Source: Paralithodes platypus
Taxonomy: Eukaryota; Arthropoda; Malacostraca; Decapoda; Lithodidae
Direction: 5' to 3'
Assembly (NCBI GenBank): GCA_032716605.1
Contig: CM064512.1
Coordinates: forward strand, 28,148,640-28,212,639
Length of the DNA: 64,000 nt
A program made the translations under genes and the position numbers. Within the stretch, counting starts at the first letter, position 1. Every line of letters begins with the position of its first letter. Under the pieces are notes generated by a model, which did not search any database, was not told the DNA's origin, and saw only the letters and a list, made by a program, of their open reading frames with translations. This document shows, one piece after another, positions 30,865 to 42,620 of this stretch.

Positions 30865-31549
30865 TCATGGCCTGTGATTGGCTAATCTGCGTGAGCCCGT
30901 CAGTCAGTCTCCTCTCTCGCTTACTTCTCCCATTTATCGTTTTATTGTTTCGCTTGTGTTTACTTTATGATATATAAGTTATTATTGGGTTTCATGTGAT
31001 ATTTAATAGTTCTTTAGATTCGGATACGACAATAAATAATTAATTAATCATTAAAATTACTTAAACGTATATAGTTTAATGAATACATAAGGTATAATAA
31101 AGATAATAAGAAATTGTCAGATCTGCCGCTCATTTTGGCCAGTGAGCTCGGGTACTGATATGATAGCCAATCATTAGCCTCGATGCAAACACCAGTTAGG
31201 AGCCAGATGCACGGGTCGACTGAATGGAGTATAGTTGGATGTCGGAACATAGGAGACGTGTCTAAAGTAATATTACGGCACTGATAAGGAAGATGAATTA
31301 TTATATGAAAACAAGATTTTATTCAGTTTTAAGAATATACATTTTATTCATTAATTTAAGTACATTAATTAACTACATTAATAACGCATCAATATTGTGC
31401 ATAGAGTGAAGGTATATTTGCCTTAAATATTTTGTCAAAGAAATTGACTTGCGGACCAACAGCCATTACTATACAATGAAGCCTTGTTATTGGCGCTGGC
31501 ATTGTTTTCATATGACAGTGCTGTGACAGGGCTTCATTGTTCTAGTTGT

Positions 31550-33195
31550 CTAATGGCGGCACACTGGCGGTGGATGTCGCTCCGTCTGGACCTGAACCTG
31601 GTGCCTTGGTCCCAACCTGGACGAAATGGATCCAAAGGGTAAAGTGCGTAGTGTTTCCCCGGACTGGCACTTTCCGCCCAACAGTATAGGGGCCCGAACC
31701 TGTTGGTCGCGCTCCAGGAGGCTGCCCTGTCATTGGGCGAAAAATAACAGACCAGTCGTAGTGCCGTGTACGTGCACGGGGTGCGTCCCTACGGCTGAAT
31801 CTGGTGGGGTGCACCGAGGCCACTGGATCCTACCCCCTTGTAATCTCTTGGGGGATGGTGCTGGCAATGGTCCCCGGGGTAGACTGGAGCTGCAGTTCTG
31901 GGGGTGGGGGGGGGGATGATACCCATTTGCCAGTTAATTTACCTAATATTACTAAACCTAAAGAGAAACAATGTAAGTCTGATGATCCAAATCCACGCAG
32001 GATAAGGACAAATGCCCCCCACAATCTCAGACTTGCTAGTGTAAAAGTGGCTGAGATGTGTGAGAGGAGGCGAGTGGAAGTCTGCTGTGCCCAGGAAACA
32101 CTCTGGAAAGGGCATGGGGTACAGTGGATTGTTGGAAGAAAGAAAAGATATAGGATCTACCGGAAGGGGGTTGAGACTGATAAAGCGAAAAGAGGAGTGG
32201 GTGTTCTGGTGGCTGAAGAGCTGGCGGAAAGTGTGCTTCAGATTACGAGAGTTAGTGAAAGGCTGATTGTTTTGAAGTTGAAAGTTGTTGAAAGTTGGTA
32301 AAAGAATTCTGAATGTTATATCTGCATATGCCCCAAAGGCTGGTCTACAGAAAGAGATAAAAGAGGACTTCTGGAATGACACCGTCAGTGTCATTTCGGG
32401 CCTTTCGGAGAATAAAATAACAATCCTGGGAGGGGACCTGAATGGTCACGTGGGAGCATCTGCAGATGGATACGAGGGAGTACATGAAGGAAATGGTTAC
32501 GGAAGGAGGGATCTGGAAGGCGAATATATACTGGAGTCCTGCTTTGAAGTCAACATTGTTGTGTGTAACACGAAGTTCAAGAAAAGACAGAGCCATCTGG
32601 TCACATATAACTCTGGGGTCTCCAGTAGCCAGATAGATTACTTCTTGGTTGACAGGAAAGACTGGAAACTGGTTCGGGATGTAAACGTCATCCCGAGCGA
32701 AGAATGTATCCCCCAGCATAAGCTACTTGTGTGCGACATGAGCTTATACAGAGATCCTAAGCGTAAGAAGGTATACATGCCCAAAAGGAAAGTGTGGCTG
32801 CTGAAGAACAAGGAAGTTAGGGATAGGTTTCATATTGAACTGGAGGATATTAATAGAAATAAGGAAGCTAGGCCTAGCGATGTAAATAGTCAATGGAATT
32901 TTCTTAAGCATAGCCTTCTCGCTGCCACTGACAAAATCTGCTGGAAAACAAAGGGTCACCCTAGGTATAAGATCTCCTGGTGGTGGAACGATGAGGTAGA
33001 ACATGCTGTGAAAGAGAAAATGTGATGCTACAAAGCATGGAAGAAGGAAGGCAGCAAGGAGGAATACCAGGCAGCTAAACGAACTGCCAAAAGAGTTATT
33101 TACAATGTTAAAAAAGGCATTAAGGACCTGGTCCTTCAACAAGTGTTTAACACTGTCAATCCCAATGGGATCTTCAAACTAGCTAGGCGAGTTAA
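31550..33195 (+). pseudogene. RTE-type LINE, 5' part with endonuclease domain
   Basis: An APE-type endonuclease domain that nicks target DNA for reverse transcription. Visible motifs: VEVCCAQETLWKG (about 32070), LNVISAYAPKAG (about 32310), GGDLNGHVGA (about 32430) and SQIDYFLVDRKDW (about 32630), characteristic of RTE/CFDP2-like proteins. Frame shifts near 32285 and stops at 33023 (TGA) show decay. The coding start is uncertain (after about 31804, preceded by GC-rich sequence). The frame runs up to the TTAA at 33192-33195 and resumes without loss after 35122, so the block between is an insertion. Confidence 0.82.
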
Positions 33196-35118
33196 CCAGC
33201 TAAGCGCGAGCTATATGTAGTGAACACCCTATAACTGGGTGGCCATATTAGGCTTCATTCCAGCCTAAAATTGTCATTTTACGATAAATATAGTTATTAC
33301 TTATTCGTATGCACCTATTTTATGTTAAATATGAAGATATTAACATGTAACAGCAATAAAACAAGTGGGAAAATAGTCTGGAGGGTGAAAATCGCAAATT
33401 ATTGCCGACCGTTCATTCATGAATCTGAGGCAGACGCGACGTACACCCTCCCTCTCTTGAGCCTAGAGGCACACTGAGGCTCTCTCTCTCATTTTCTCTC
33501 ACACCACGCAGTTGCTAGGCCTAGCACCACACCTTAGAACCGGATTGGAGATGTTGGCGCGGTAAATGACCCGATAAACAAGGGAATAAGCGGAAAAATA
33601 GGTGATAATTGAAGGGGGGGGGGAGGAAAGGGGGGAAGGAGGGGATTTTGACACATGTGGTGGAGTGATAGAAGATATGGAGGGGAATTATCTCACTTAA
33701 ACACAATTTCTTTTGTGTAAGTGCTACTGGAGCCTTTTAAAAGTTGTTTTTAGGCCTTACTTTTTAACCTCTAAAGCGCGACTTGTATGTAGTGGACACC
33801 ATGTAACTGGGCGACGATGTTAGGCCCCATTCCCACCTAAATATCGTTATTACTTATTAATTTGCGCCTATTTTACGTTTAATATGAAGATAGTAACATG
33901 TAACAACAATAAAACAAGTGGGAATAGTGTTTAGATAGTCAAAATCGTGAATTATTGCCGACCAGTCATTCATGAAATGTGAGGCAGGCGGCACGTACAC
34001 CCTCTCCTCTCGAGGCTTGAAGCCTGACTGACTCACTCTCTCGCACTCTCTCTTATGCAACACACTCGCTAGTCACATGACCACACCCTAGAACTGGCTT
34101 AGAGATGTTGGCACGAAAATAAACCAATAAATAAGGGAATAAGAGGGAAAATAGGTGATAATTGAAGGGGGGGGGGAGGAGCGGATTTTGACACATGTGG
34201 ATGAGTGATAGGAGGTATGGAAGGGAATTATCTCACTTAAACACAATTTCTGTTGTTTTAAGTGCTACTGGGGCCTTTTAAATTTTTGTTTAGGCCTTAC
34301 CTCTTAAGAGTGTTCTCGCCTTTGCTCACCAAATCCTCTTAACTCCTTCAGACATATTATGTTCCAGTAAGTCTACGGAGGCGGGAGCCCGGTATCCTTG
34401 CCACCGCCTCGCACTACACTCACAACAACACTGCGGCCGTTAGAATTATCGGAGGTGGCTGAGGTTGCCACCAACGGTTTTATCGTAAGCTAACTTATCG
34501 GACTTACTGAGCTCCATATGACGCTAGAGCGTCATATAACTTATTAGAGAGCCATGAAGATAAGTCCATATGACGCACTAGCGTCATATGAGTTTTTGGC
34601 TCACTCGGCCATATGACGCAGTAGCGTCATATATGTCTGAAGGAGTTAAGAGTGTTCTCGCCGTTCCCGGGTTAACAGGATCGTCGCCTTTGCCCACCAA
34701 AACCTCTTAAGAGTGTTCTCACCATTCCCGGGTTAAAAATGGTAGTAGGGAAATTATATTATATTCACATTACCACAGCCTAGAACCGGCTTGGAGATGT
34801 TGGAACGAAAATCAACCGATAAATAATGGAATAAGAGGGAAATAGGTGATAATTGAAGGGGGGGGGGAGGAGGGGACTTTGACACGTGTGGATGAGTGAT
34901 AGGAGGTATGGAGGGGAATTATTTCACTTAAACACCATTTCTGTTGTTTTTAGTGCTTCTGGGGCCTTTAAAAAAAAAAAAAATTGGCCTTACCTCATTA
35001 GAGTGTTCTCACCTTTGCCCACCAAAACCTCTTAAGAGTGTTCTCGTCGTTCCCGGGTTAAGAGGATCGTCGCCTTTGCCTACCAAAACCTCTTTAGAGT
35101 GTTCTCGCCGTTCCCGGG
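33196..35118. mobile_element. TTAA-bounded block of piggyBac-like MITEs inside the RTE LINE
   Basis: Flanked by TTAA (33192-33195 and 35119-35122). Removing the block and one TTAA rejoins the RTE reading frame exactly. Left end CCAGCTAAGCGCGAG; right end ...GTTCCCGGG. Inside are at least three related units (starting about 33196, 33775 and 34740) sharing gggtgg/tgtagtg-a-acacc starts, ggtgataattgaaggggg runs, and ttctcgccgttcccgggtta ends, so it is a nested or tandem cluster. No transposase gene is present. Confidence 0.8.
34343..34645. mobile_element. Separate TTAA-flanked MITE with perfect TIRs
   Basis: TTAA at 34339-34342 and 34646-34649. Inverted ends CTCCTTCAGACATAT and its complement are perfect. 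It is inserted within the larger MITE block and interrupts the agtgttctcgcc end. It contains three short hairpins of the type tatgacgc..gcgtcata (about 34518-34540, 34569-34592, 34609-34632). Confidence 0.85.
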
Positions 35119-36857
35119 TTAAAGATTATAGTAGGGATAATATAGGTGAACAGTGTGTTAGAAACGATAATGGGAATATTGTGTATGCAGAAAATGAAAT
35201 CAGAGAAGCATGGAAGGCACACTATGAACGATTGCTAAATGTAGATTTTGAATTGGATAAGGAACAGATTAGTATCGAAAAACCAATATTGGACCCCCTC
35301 CTTTGATAGCACCAGCTGTAGTGAGAGTCGCAATCAATAAAAAATGAAGGACGGTAAAGCTCCAGGGTGCTCTGACATTGTCGGTGAGATGATAAAAGCC
35401 TCAAGGGAGACTGGTGTCAACTTAGTCACTGAGTTGATGAACACCATTATTAAAGATGAGAAAATGCCCGAGGATTGGCACAACAGTGTAATAGTTAATA
35501 ATATATACAAAGGAAAAGGGGATGCACTAGATAGAGGTAAGTATAGGGGCCTGAAAATGCTTGACCAAATCATGAAGGTCTGTGAGAGTTTTTGAGGGTT
35601 TGATCAGGCAAAGCATTTCCATTGATGATAATTATGCAGTTTGGTTTTATGCCAGGACAACCGATGCTATCATCATAGTCAGGCAGATACAGGAAAGATA
35701 CTTACTAAACGGCAGGGACCTTTACTTTGTGTTTGTAGACCTAGAGAAGGCCATTGACAGGGTGCCTAGAGAAGTTGTGCAATGGGCTATGAGGAAACTT
35801 GGTGTGGAAGAGTGGCTGGTCCGTGTGATAATGAAGATGTATGAAGATTCGCGAACTGCAGTGAGGGTGAAAGGTGTACTGAGTGAGGAGTTCACAGTTC
35901 GTGTTGGAGTTTATCAGGGTTCAGTGTTAAGTCCCCTCCTCTTTATTATGGCACTGTCTAGAGTTTTTAGAGTCGGACTCCCGTTGGAACTGTTTTATGC
36001 AGACGATTTAGTCCTAATAGCTGATAATATGCAAGATGCTGAGGCCATATTCAGAAGATGGAAAGAGGGCATGGCGATCAAAGGTTTAAGAGTCAATATT
36101 AACAAAACCAAGGTTATACATTGTAGATTGAGAAGAGGCAATGTGGAGTGTGTGGAAAGGGTGTGGGCGCTAACTCGATTCGATGTAGCATCTGTCGATG
36201 TTGGGTGCATCATGGGAGTAAGCGCTGTATTAGAATAAAAGGACCCCTGCTGAAGGATAAGTTAGAAATGGAAACATTTGAGTGCGTAATGTGCAAAGGC
36301 GAGCTTGTGTTAAGTGATGATCCTGTGGCTGTGAATTTAGGAAATGAGTCATTGGAAATTATGGACAAGTTTCGTTACTTAGGAGATACCATCTCTGCCG
36401 GTGGTGGGGCCGAGGCTGCCACTGTCGCTAGAATTAGATGTGGCTGGGGGAAGTTCAGAGAACTGCTGCCAATTCTGACCATGAAAAGAATGCCTGTCCC
36501 CCTGAAGGGAAAGGTGTATGCCTCATGTGTTAGAAGTGCAATGACGTATGCCTCAGAAACATGGGCCGTTAAAGTAGAGGATATCAACAGAATGGAACGT
36601 ATTGAGATGAGAATGGTGAGATGGATGTGTGGGAACAGGCTGCAGGATAGAATAACAAATGATGAACTGAGGAGACGTTTAGGTATAAAGAGTATTAGCG
36701 AGGTGATGCATACAAGTAGACTGGGATGGTATGGACATGTGGAGAGAATGGATAAACAAAATTGGGTGAAAAAATGCAGGTCTGTGATTGTGGAGGGAGC
36801 TGCACCAAGGGGTGGACCGAGGAAGACCTGGGATCAGACTATATTATATATACTATA
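35119..36857 (+). pseudogene. RTE-type LINE, reverse transcriptase part
   Basis: Continues the element from 33195. RT landmarks: MKDGKAPGCSDI (about 35350), FVFVDLEKAIDRVPRE (about 35730), YQGSVLSPLLF (about 35910), catalytic LFYADDLVLIAD (about 35990), then a Cys/His-rich segment (CGKGV...CSICRCWVHH...FECVMCKG, about 36150-36300) and a C-terminal HTSRLGWYGHVERM block (about 36710). It is in pieces because of frameshifts near 35310, 35585 and 36150-36230. It stops at about 36857, where the CR1-type LINE is inserted. The last ~33 codons reappear at 40514. Confidence 0.85.
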
Positions 36858-37325
36858 GGTAGATTTTGCATCCCAGGAGCTGGACTGGACGACATTGTGG
36901 AAGCCTTCGAAGATACCACAAAGGATGCAAATGAAAATACCCTTTTTGTCATCCATGCTGGTTCAAATGACGTCATGCGCACCAGATCCGAAGAGTTGAT
37001 GGAGAAATATCGCAAGATGATCCAGCACTACAAAAACAAGTCAAGGAATATCATCATCTCAGGCATTCTCCCCAAGATCGACGCACCTGATAAATTCTAC
37101 GACAAGGCCTTCAGCACAAATAGCCGACTAAAATATTTGTGTCTGAGGGAAGAAGTTGAATTCATCAACCTCTGGGACAACTTCTACAACCAGCCTACTC
37201 TGTTCCTCAAGGATGGCACTCATCTAAACCCTGTGGGTTCAGCACGCATGGGTCGTCTCCTACACGAAGCAGTCCGCAGCCATGGATCAAAAAACGCCAT
37301 CAGAGAAGAAGCAGCAGTGACATAA
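36858..37325 (+). CDS. CR1-type LINE-A copy 1, ORF1 fragment with SGNH/GDSL esterase domain
   Basis: 5'-truncated first ORF of the CR1-type LINE. FVIHAGSNDV (about 36950) and DGTHLNPVG (about 37213) are the Gly/Asn block and the Asp-x-x-His block of SGNH-type hydrolases, which several CR1/L2 elements carry in ORF1. The Ser block is missing because of truncation at the junction with the RTE LINE. Ends at TAA 37323-37325, about 80 bp before ORF2. Not a host esterase. Confidence 0.7.
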   Translation, partial: GRFCIPGAGLDDIVEAFEDTTKDANENTLFVIHAGSNDVMRTRSEELMEKYRKMIQHYKNKSRNIIISGILPKIDAPDKFYDKAFSTNSRLKYLCLREEVEFINLWDNFYNQPTLFLKDGTHLNPVGSARMGRLLHEAVRSHGSKNAIREEAAVT

Positions 37326-37408
37326 ATCATCCAACGCCAAGAAAAAAACAGAGGCAACCGAGGACCACCAGCGATAAGGACCAAAGACAGCGAAGACCGA
37401 GGACAGCC

Positions 37409-40291
37409 ATGAACATAAATGTAGATCCGACAAGAACCAAAAATATTATTAAAGAGCGTTCCGTGAGTTCTAAAATAACAAATTTAAAGGTTTTCTATGC
37501 AAACGCTCGTAGCATACGCAATAAATTTTCAGATTTAGAGGAGCTAGTGTTTACAGAAAATTATGATGTGATTGGCATAACAGAATCTTGGCTCAATACA
37601 GAAGATAGAGACTTTTTAGCAGAGTATTCACTTCCCGGTTATGTAATGTTTGAGAAAAGCCGAATAAATCGAAATGGAGGTGGCGTTTTACTTTATATCA
37701 AAGACAGTCTTAACCCTACCCTCTTGTCAAAACCTCAAATTGTGAACGTCGACGCATCTTTTGTGGTAATAAAGAATAATAAAGGTACAAAAATAATACT
37801 TGCATTAATATATACAGACCTCCAGCTCAATCAGTGCAAACTGACCGAGAAATTTACGAACAAATTGCAGATGTAAGTAACTCACAAGATACCGTAATTT
37901 TTGGCGACTTTAATTTACCTGTGACCAAGTGGGGCGATACTCTTACTTCACACTCCGGACATGACTTGTATACGAACTTGCAAGAGAGTTCGCTTTATCA
38001 ATTTGTTCGAACGCCGACCCGTGGTAATAACGTTCTTGACATTGTACTTTCAACAAAAGAAGAATTAATAGAGAATTTGAATGTTGGTGATGAATTCAGT
38101 AACAGCGACCATCGTACGATAACTTTCACTTTAAAGTTTACTAGTAACGAACCAAATAGTAGCATCGAAAAAGTCCCTAATTTCAAGAAAGCAAACTTCC
38201 ATAAACTTAGAGCTATGTTTAAAGAAACTGACTGGAGCTTTTTAATTAACAATAACGACATAAATACATCTTGGAAGTTATTCGAAACCACTTACCTAAA
38301 AGCAGTGCAAGACTGCATACCATCGAAAATAAGGCGTCCAGGCCATAATAATAAGCCCAAATGGTGGAATAAAGATATTTCAAACTGCCTGCTTGCTAAA
38401 AAATTTGCTAATGATAGATTAAAATCCTCACAAAATGACGAAGAACGGGTGAAATTTGTAGAGCTACGACGCAAAGCCAAAAAGTTAATTAAGCAAAGTA
38501 AAAAGACCCTAGAGTTACATATTGCGAATCAAAGTAAAACAAACCCGAAAGAATTCTATAGTTATATCAGAAAGAAAAAAAGTAGTTACTTCAACTGTTG
38601 GACCGTTAGTCGATGAAAATGGAGAATACACCAAAGACGAAGTACAAATGAGTAATGCCCTCAATACCTTCTTTGCATCAGTTTTTACAACAGAAGACCT
38701 CCGTGATATCCCTACACCATCGCCGATTCAGATTGATAATTCAGATGTTCTAAGCAATATCATCGTTACAGAGAGAGAAGTATTGAATTGTTTAGATAAA
38801 CTCAAGGTAAATAAAACGCCTGGACCTGATACAATCTCGCCTAGAGTTCTGAAGGAAGCTAAGGATGAGCTCTCCAAACCACTGACATTACTATTCAATA
38901 AATCCTTGCAGTCTGGAACTATGCCTGATCAGTGGAAGCTAGCCAACGTAACACCGATATTCAAAAAAGGCAGCAAATCCCTACCCAGTAACTATCGTCC
39001 AATTAGCTTAACCTCAGTTGTATGTAAAATGCTAGAAACGGTCATACGAGACAGACTCGTAAATCACTTAGAGGAAAATAACATAGTTAAAGATACTCAA
39101 CACGGCTTTCGTAAAAAACGTTCCTGTTTAACAAACCTCTTAGACTTCTTCCACGATATCCTCAACCTCTACGGTGAGAGTAAAGCTGTAGATATTATAT
39201 ACCTTGATTTTCAAAAGGCCTTTGACAAAGTTCCCCACAAACATTTACTGCTAAAACTAAAAGCGCATGGAATACAAGACGGTGTGTTGAAATGGATAGA
39301 AAATTGGCTCAGCGACAGAAAGCAAAGAGTAGTCATAAACGGTAAGGCATCTAAATGGACCAATGTAAGTAGCGGGGTACCCCAGGGATCGGTACTAGGA
39401 CCAATTCTCTTTCTAATTTACATCAACGACATAGATGAGGGCCTCACCTGTACAATCTCAAAATTTGCTGACGATACAAAAATTGCAAATAGCGTACTCT
39501 CAAAAGAACAAGTTGACGATATGCAACACAATCTAGATAAATTGTCATGTTGGGCCCAAATTTGGCAAATGAGTTTCAATGCGGATAAATGTAAAGTACT
39601 ACATATCGGATACCTAAATGAGAAAGCAAACTGTTCGATGAATGGCACTCAGCTTAAGAATGTAAACAGAGAAACCGATCTGGGAGTAACAATATCGAGT
39701 AACCTAAAACCGAGTCAACAATGTTCAGAAGTTGTTAAGAAGGCAAACAAAATAATTGGCTTTATAGGCAGGTCATTTGAGCATAAATCCAAAGAAGTTA
39801 TCCTAACCCTTTACAATTCCTTAGTCCGCCCTCTTCTGGAATACTGCGTTCAATCCTGGTGCCCTTATTACCAAAAAGATATAAACAAGCTAGAACGAGT
39901 TCAACGTAGAGTTACCAAAATGATACCTAGCCTAAAGAACAAACCATACGAAGAGCGTCTTAGAGAATTAAATCTATTTCCTTTAACCCAGCGCAGATTA
40001 AGAGGTGACTTAATTCAAGTGTTCAAAATCATCAAAGGCATCGACAATATGAACTGTAGTAAGTACTTCACTATCGACCAATCTAATTACACGCGGGGAA
40101 ACGGTTGCAAAATTATTGGTAAATCTTTTAACTCACACGAATCTAAGAATTTCTTCTTCAATCGAGTTGTCAACTTGTGGAATGGGCTTCCCCGAAACGT
40201 TATAGACTGCATCACCGTTGATTCATTTAAACTCCGCATAGACAAATATCTCGCTTCAAACCCGCGACTGACTGCGTTTGTAAATGAATAA
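37409..40291 (+). pseudogene. CR1-type LINE-A copy 1, ORF2 endonuclease-reverse transcriptase
   Basis: Begins with the ATG of MNINVDP. Endonuclease motifs: FYANARSIRNK, IGITESWLN, GDFNLPVTKW (about 37905) and SDHRTITF. RT motifs: NKTPGPDTISP (about 38810), SNYRPISLTS, LDFQKAFDKVPHK (about 39205), GVPQGSVLGPILF (about 39375) and KFADDTKI (about 39460). C-terminal YCVQSWCPYY and RRLRGDLIQ blocks are typical of the CR1/L2 group. Two frameshifts break it: one near 37817 and one at an A7 run (about 38575-38581). Copy 2 (48188-49306) has A6 there and reads through, so the defect is specific to this copy or its assembly. Confidence 0.9.
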
Positions 40292-40513
40292 CTTTATTTT
40301 ATCCCCCCCTCAGTTACTAACCCATCTGTCCCCTACTAACTTCCTAATCCTGCCACGGACATTAGTTCCAGGGCAGTAATTCCCTTTCCAATGTTCCCTT
40401 ACCCACTCTAAACCACTGTTTGGACACTTGATCCTCAGTGTTTTGGAGGACAAGCAACCTAGAAGGGTCACTAGATATGTTGTTGCTTGATTTCCTTTGT
40501 ACTCCTTTGTACT
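40292..40513 (+). repeat. LINE-A copy 1 3' UTR and terminal microsatellite
   Basis: Non-coding tail after the ORF2 stop, ending in about three copies of a ctttgtactc unit. The same tail ends copy 2 at about 62519. Elements of the CR1/L2 group end in short tandem repeats instead of poly(A). Confidence 0.8.
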
Positions 40514-40640
40514 CCTTTATATGTGCCGATCTCAAATCTAAAAACTTGACAAGTGAAGCAGCCCTTAACAGGGTTGCCTGGAACACCGCCATTAGGACAA
40601 GAGACTGAAACTGCACGTATGTGTGGAGTACTCAGTCTTA
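40514..40640 (+). pseudogene. RTE LINE C-terminal end, resumed after LINE-A
   Basis: The frame reads LTSEAALNRVAWNTAIRTRD then TGA (about 40605), the known C-terminal pattern of RTE proteins (EAxxRxxWR). It completes the protein interrupted at about 36857 (TWDQTI). Too short to stand alone. Confidence 0.75.
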
Positions 40641-41104
40641 AAATGTTATGTATGTATTTATGTATTTTAACAATATATTTTTCTAGATATTGATAGATAT
40701 GAAACTTAATAGCGTGTGTATGCATCATCTCGGCATGTTGTATTACTAATTTCATGGCAAGCCCTCTCATAATGGGACGGTTAATATATCGAGTTGGTGC
40801 CGAGAAAGAGAGAGATAAAGAGAGAGAGTGTGTGAGTTAATTGGGCCTTTATGGTAGCCAGGAAAACATCGGAATATCATTGGTCTCTGGACGGTGATTG
40901 GTTTCCACTGGGAATATCTCGACTGCTAACATCCTAAAAAGGAATCGGAAGTTTAGGTTGTTAAAGGAGTTTTAGTTTAATTAGCTGTAGAAACCAAGAA
41001 GAAAAAGTGAGAGTTATGGAGGAGTTTATGTTCGTTTATATTTCAGTATATTGGATATACTGTATTATGTTATTATAATATGAGAGTAGGGTATGTTTAT
41101 TAGT
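40641..41104. other. AT-rich stretch, nothing recognised
   Basis: Contains gaga tracts (about 40806-40830) but no gene or repeat family I can name. Confidence 0.4.
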
Positions 41105-41420
41105 TTATATACCTATATATTATTGTTTTAGTTCCTCCCTAGACCTCCATCAACCTTTATTAATTATCTTCAAGATCCCCCTTCAAGATAATGTTGTACA
41201 TTTTTCGGTAGAACAAATTTCCGGCCGAAGGCCGGTTCCTCCAAAATGACAGGCTCGCCAGGAGAGCATCGACACCTAGATAGCACGAAATGTGTTGATA
41301 TTCATAGAGATATTTGACGAAAAGTCTTCAAATCGACTAACTAATGGGGAAAACGTCTTAATATCTCAAAACTAGTGAGGTTAAGCATCAGAGAGAAGGG
41401 TGTCCAGAAACAGCAACTTC
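41105..41420 (-). repeat. Dispersed repeat R1, copy 3
   Basis: Complementary orientation: starts gttcctccctagacctccat, centre gccgaaggccggttcctcca, end near gtgtccagaaac. Same family as 26906. Confidence 0.65.
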
Positions 41421-41639
41421 CTCCCTCATAAACCGGAGTCACACGAACGATGGTAATCACAAAATGTGCTTTGTAGTGGCAAAGTTCAACTTTACTAGAG
41501 ATTATGTTTCCTGCAAATATGCATGTTTATTTAGGGGCTATAATAATCGTATTACTGTCTAAATAGGAGGTAAATATTGTCAGATCACAAATTTGTTCAA
41601 CTCCAGTCCTATGCCGGAGAATATTTGTCGTTAAAGTGA

Positions 41640-41925
41640 TGGAGTGTTATAAAAACATAGATGACTACGAGTGCGGCGGTCTGTAGAGCGCATACCTCAG
41701 CCTCCACTGGTCTTTTGGATCTGGTTTCCAGGATATGGTCCGGCATGCCTCCTAAATGGAATTACCTCCTCCATGTCGTCTATTCTATCTGCTCACCATG
41801 TTTCGTGAATATCAGTCCATAACTTTGTGAGATATATTGTTTACAGACAAACAAGCAGACAGACAGACAAACAAAAGTGAAAGGTGAAAACATAACCTTC
41901 ATACAACTTCGTTGGCGTAGGTAAT
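41640..41925 (+). repeat. SINE-like repeat with (CAGA)n-containing tail
   Basis: The head contains ctgtagagcgcatacctcag (weak resemblance to an A box). The tail has agacagacagacaaacaaaa followed by gaaaacataacctt, an ending shared by many invertebrate and fish SINEs and LINE ends. No other copy in the window, so the family is uncertain. Confidence 0.4.
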
Positions 41926-42154
41926 GCGATATTCAATACAGACGGTCTTGTCCCCTTTTCATATATTGCAAAATGGTTTCAAATTATTTCCTTATTGATA
42001 ATTATAAATGTAAGGAAACGTTTGGGGTCGTTTCTTTATGGGGTTAAGATTTCTTTTTGTTATAGTTGTTAGGTTGATTGAAGATTCTGGGTAGATTCTC
42101 TGGTTGAATGTAGACTATGGATTACCTCCATTATTATTCTATTCCTATATAAGT

Positions 42155-42620
42155 AACTAGCAGGGGTACCCGGCGTTGCCCGGGTTTAAATTCTACTACC
42201 ATAATCACCATCATCAATCACTACTACCACAATCATCACAATACTACTACTACCATAATCACCGGCCTCGACCTCCCTGTGCCTCATTAAACGGCGACCT
42301 CGATTTCGGCCGCTAAATGACCTCCGATTTTAGATCTGACCTCATCCGTACCCCCATTTTGGGGGGCTGCGAACAACTTTCGTTCCTTACACTTTTCGAT
42401 CGGAGGCCTATTTCTGCCCCAAACGGCCATTTTTTTCAATGTTTTTAATGTTGTTTTCAATTTCGGCCTCGAAACGACCTCCGATCGTGGCCTCGCCCCC
42501 TCTATGACCTGACCCAGGTCAATTGACACCCACATGCACAGTTTCAGCTCCCCAGGTCCAAAACTGCGGCCGCCTATTAAGAACACACACACACACACAC
42601 ACACACAGACAATCGAAAAT
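42155..42620. repeat. GC-rich repeat with CCCGGCGTTGCCCGGG motif and CA tail
   Basis: Begins with the near-palindrome gtacccggcgttgcccgggt (about 42168), a word I have seen in dispersed arthropod repeats. It continues with cggcctcgaacgacctcc-type subrepeats (about 42265, 42465) and ends in a (CA)n tract (42583-42606). A minus-strand frame across it looks fortuitous. Confidence 0.45.

Noticed and set aside
36148..36320. PHD-finger-like Cys/His segment as a host gene
   Set aside because: It is the Cys-rich part of the RTE LINE protein, in sequence with RT upstream and the C-terminal block downstream.
36858..37325. Host SGNH/GDSL esterase
   Set aside because: It directly precedes a CR1-type EN-RT ORF, and such elements carry an esterase-like ORF1.
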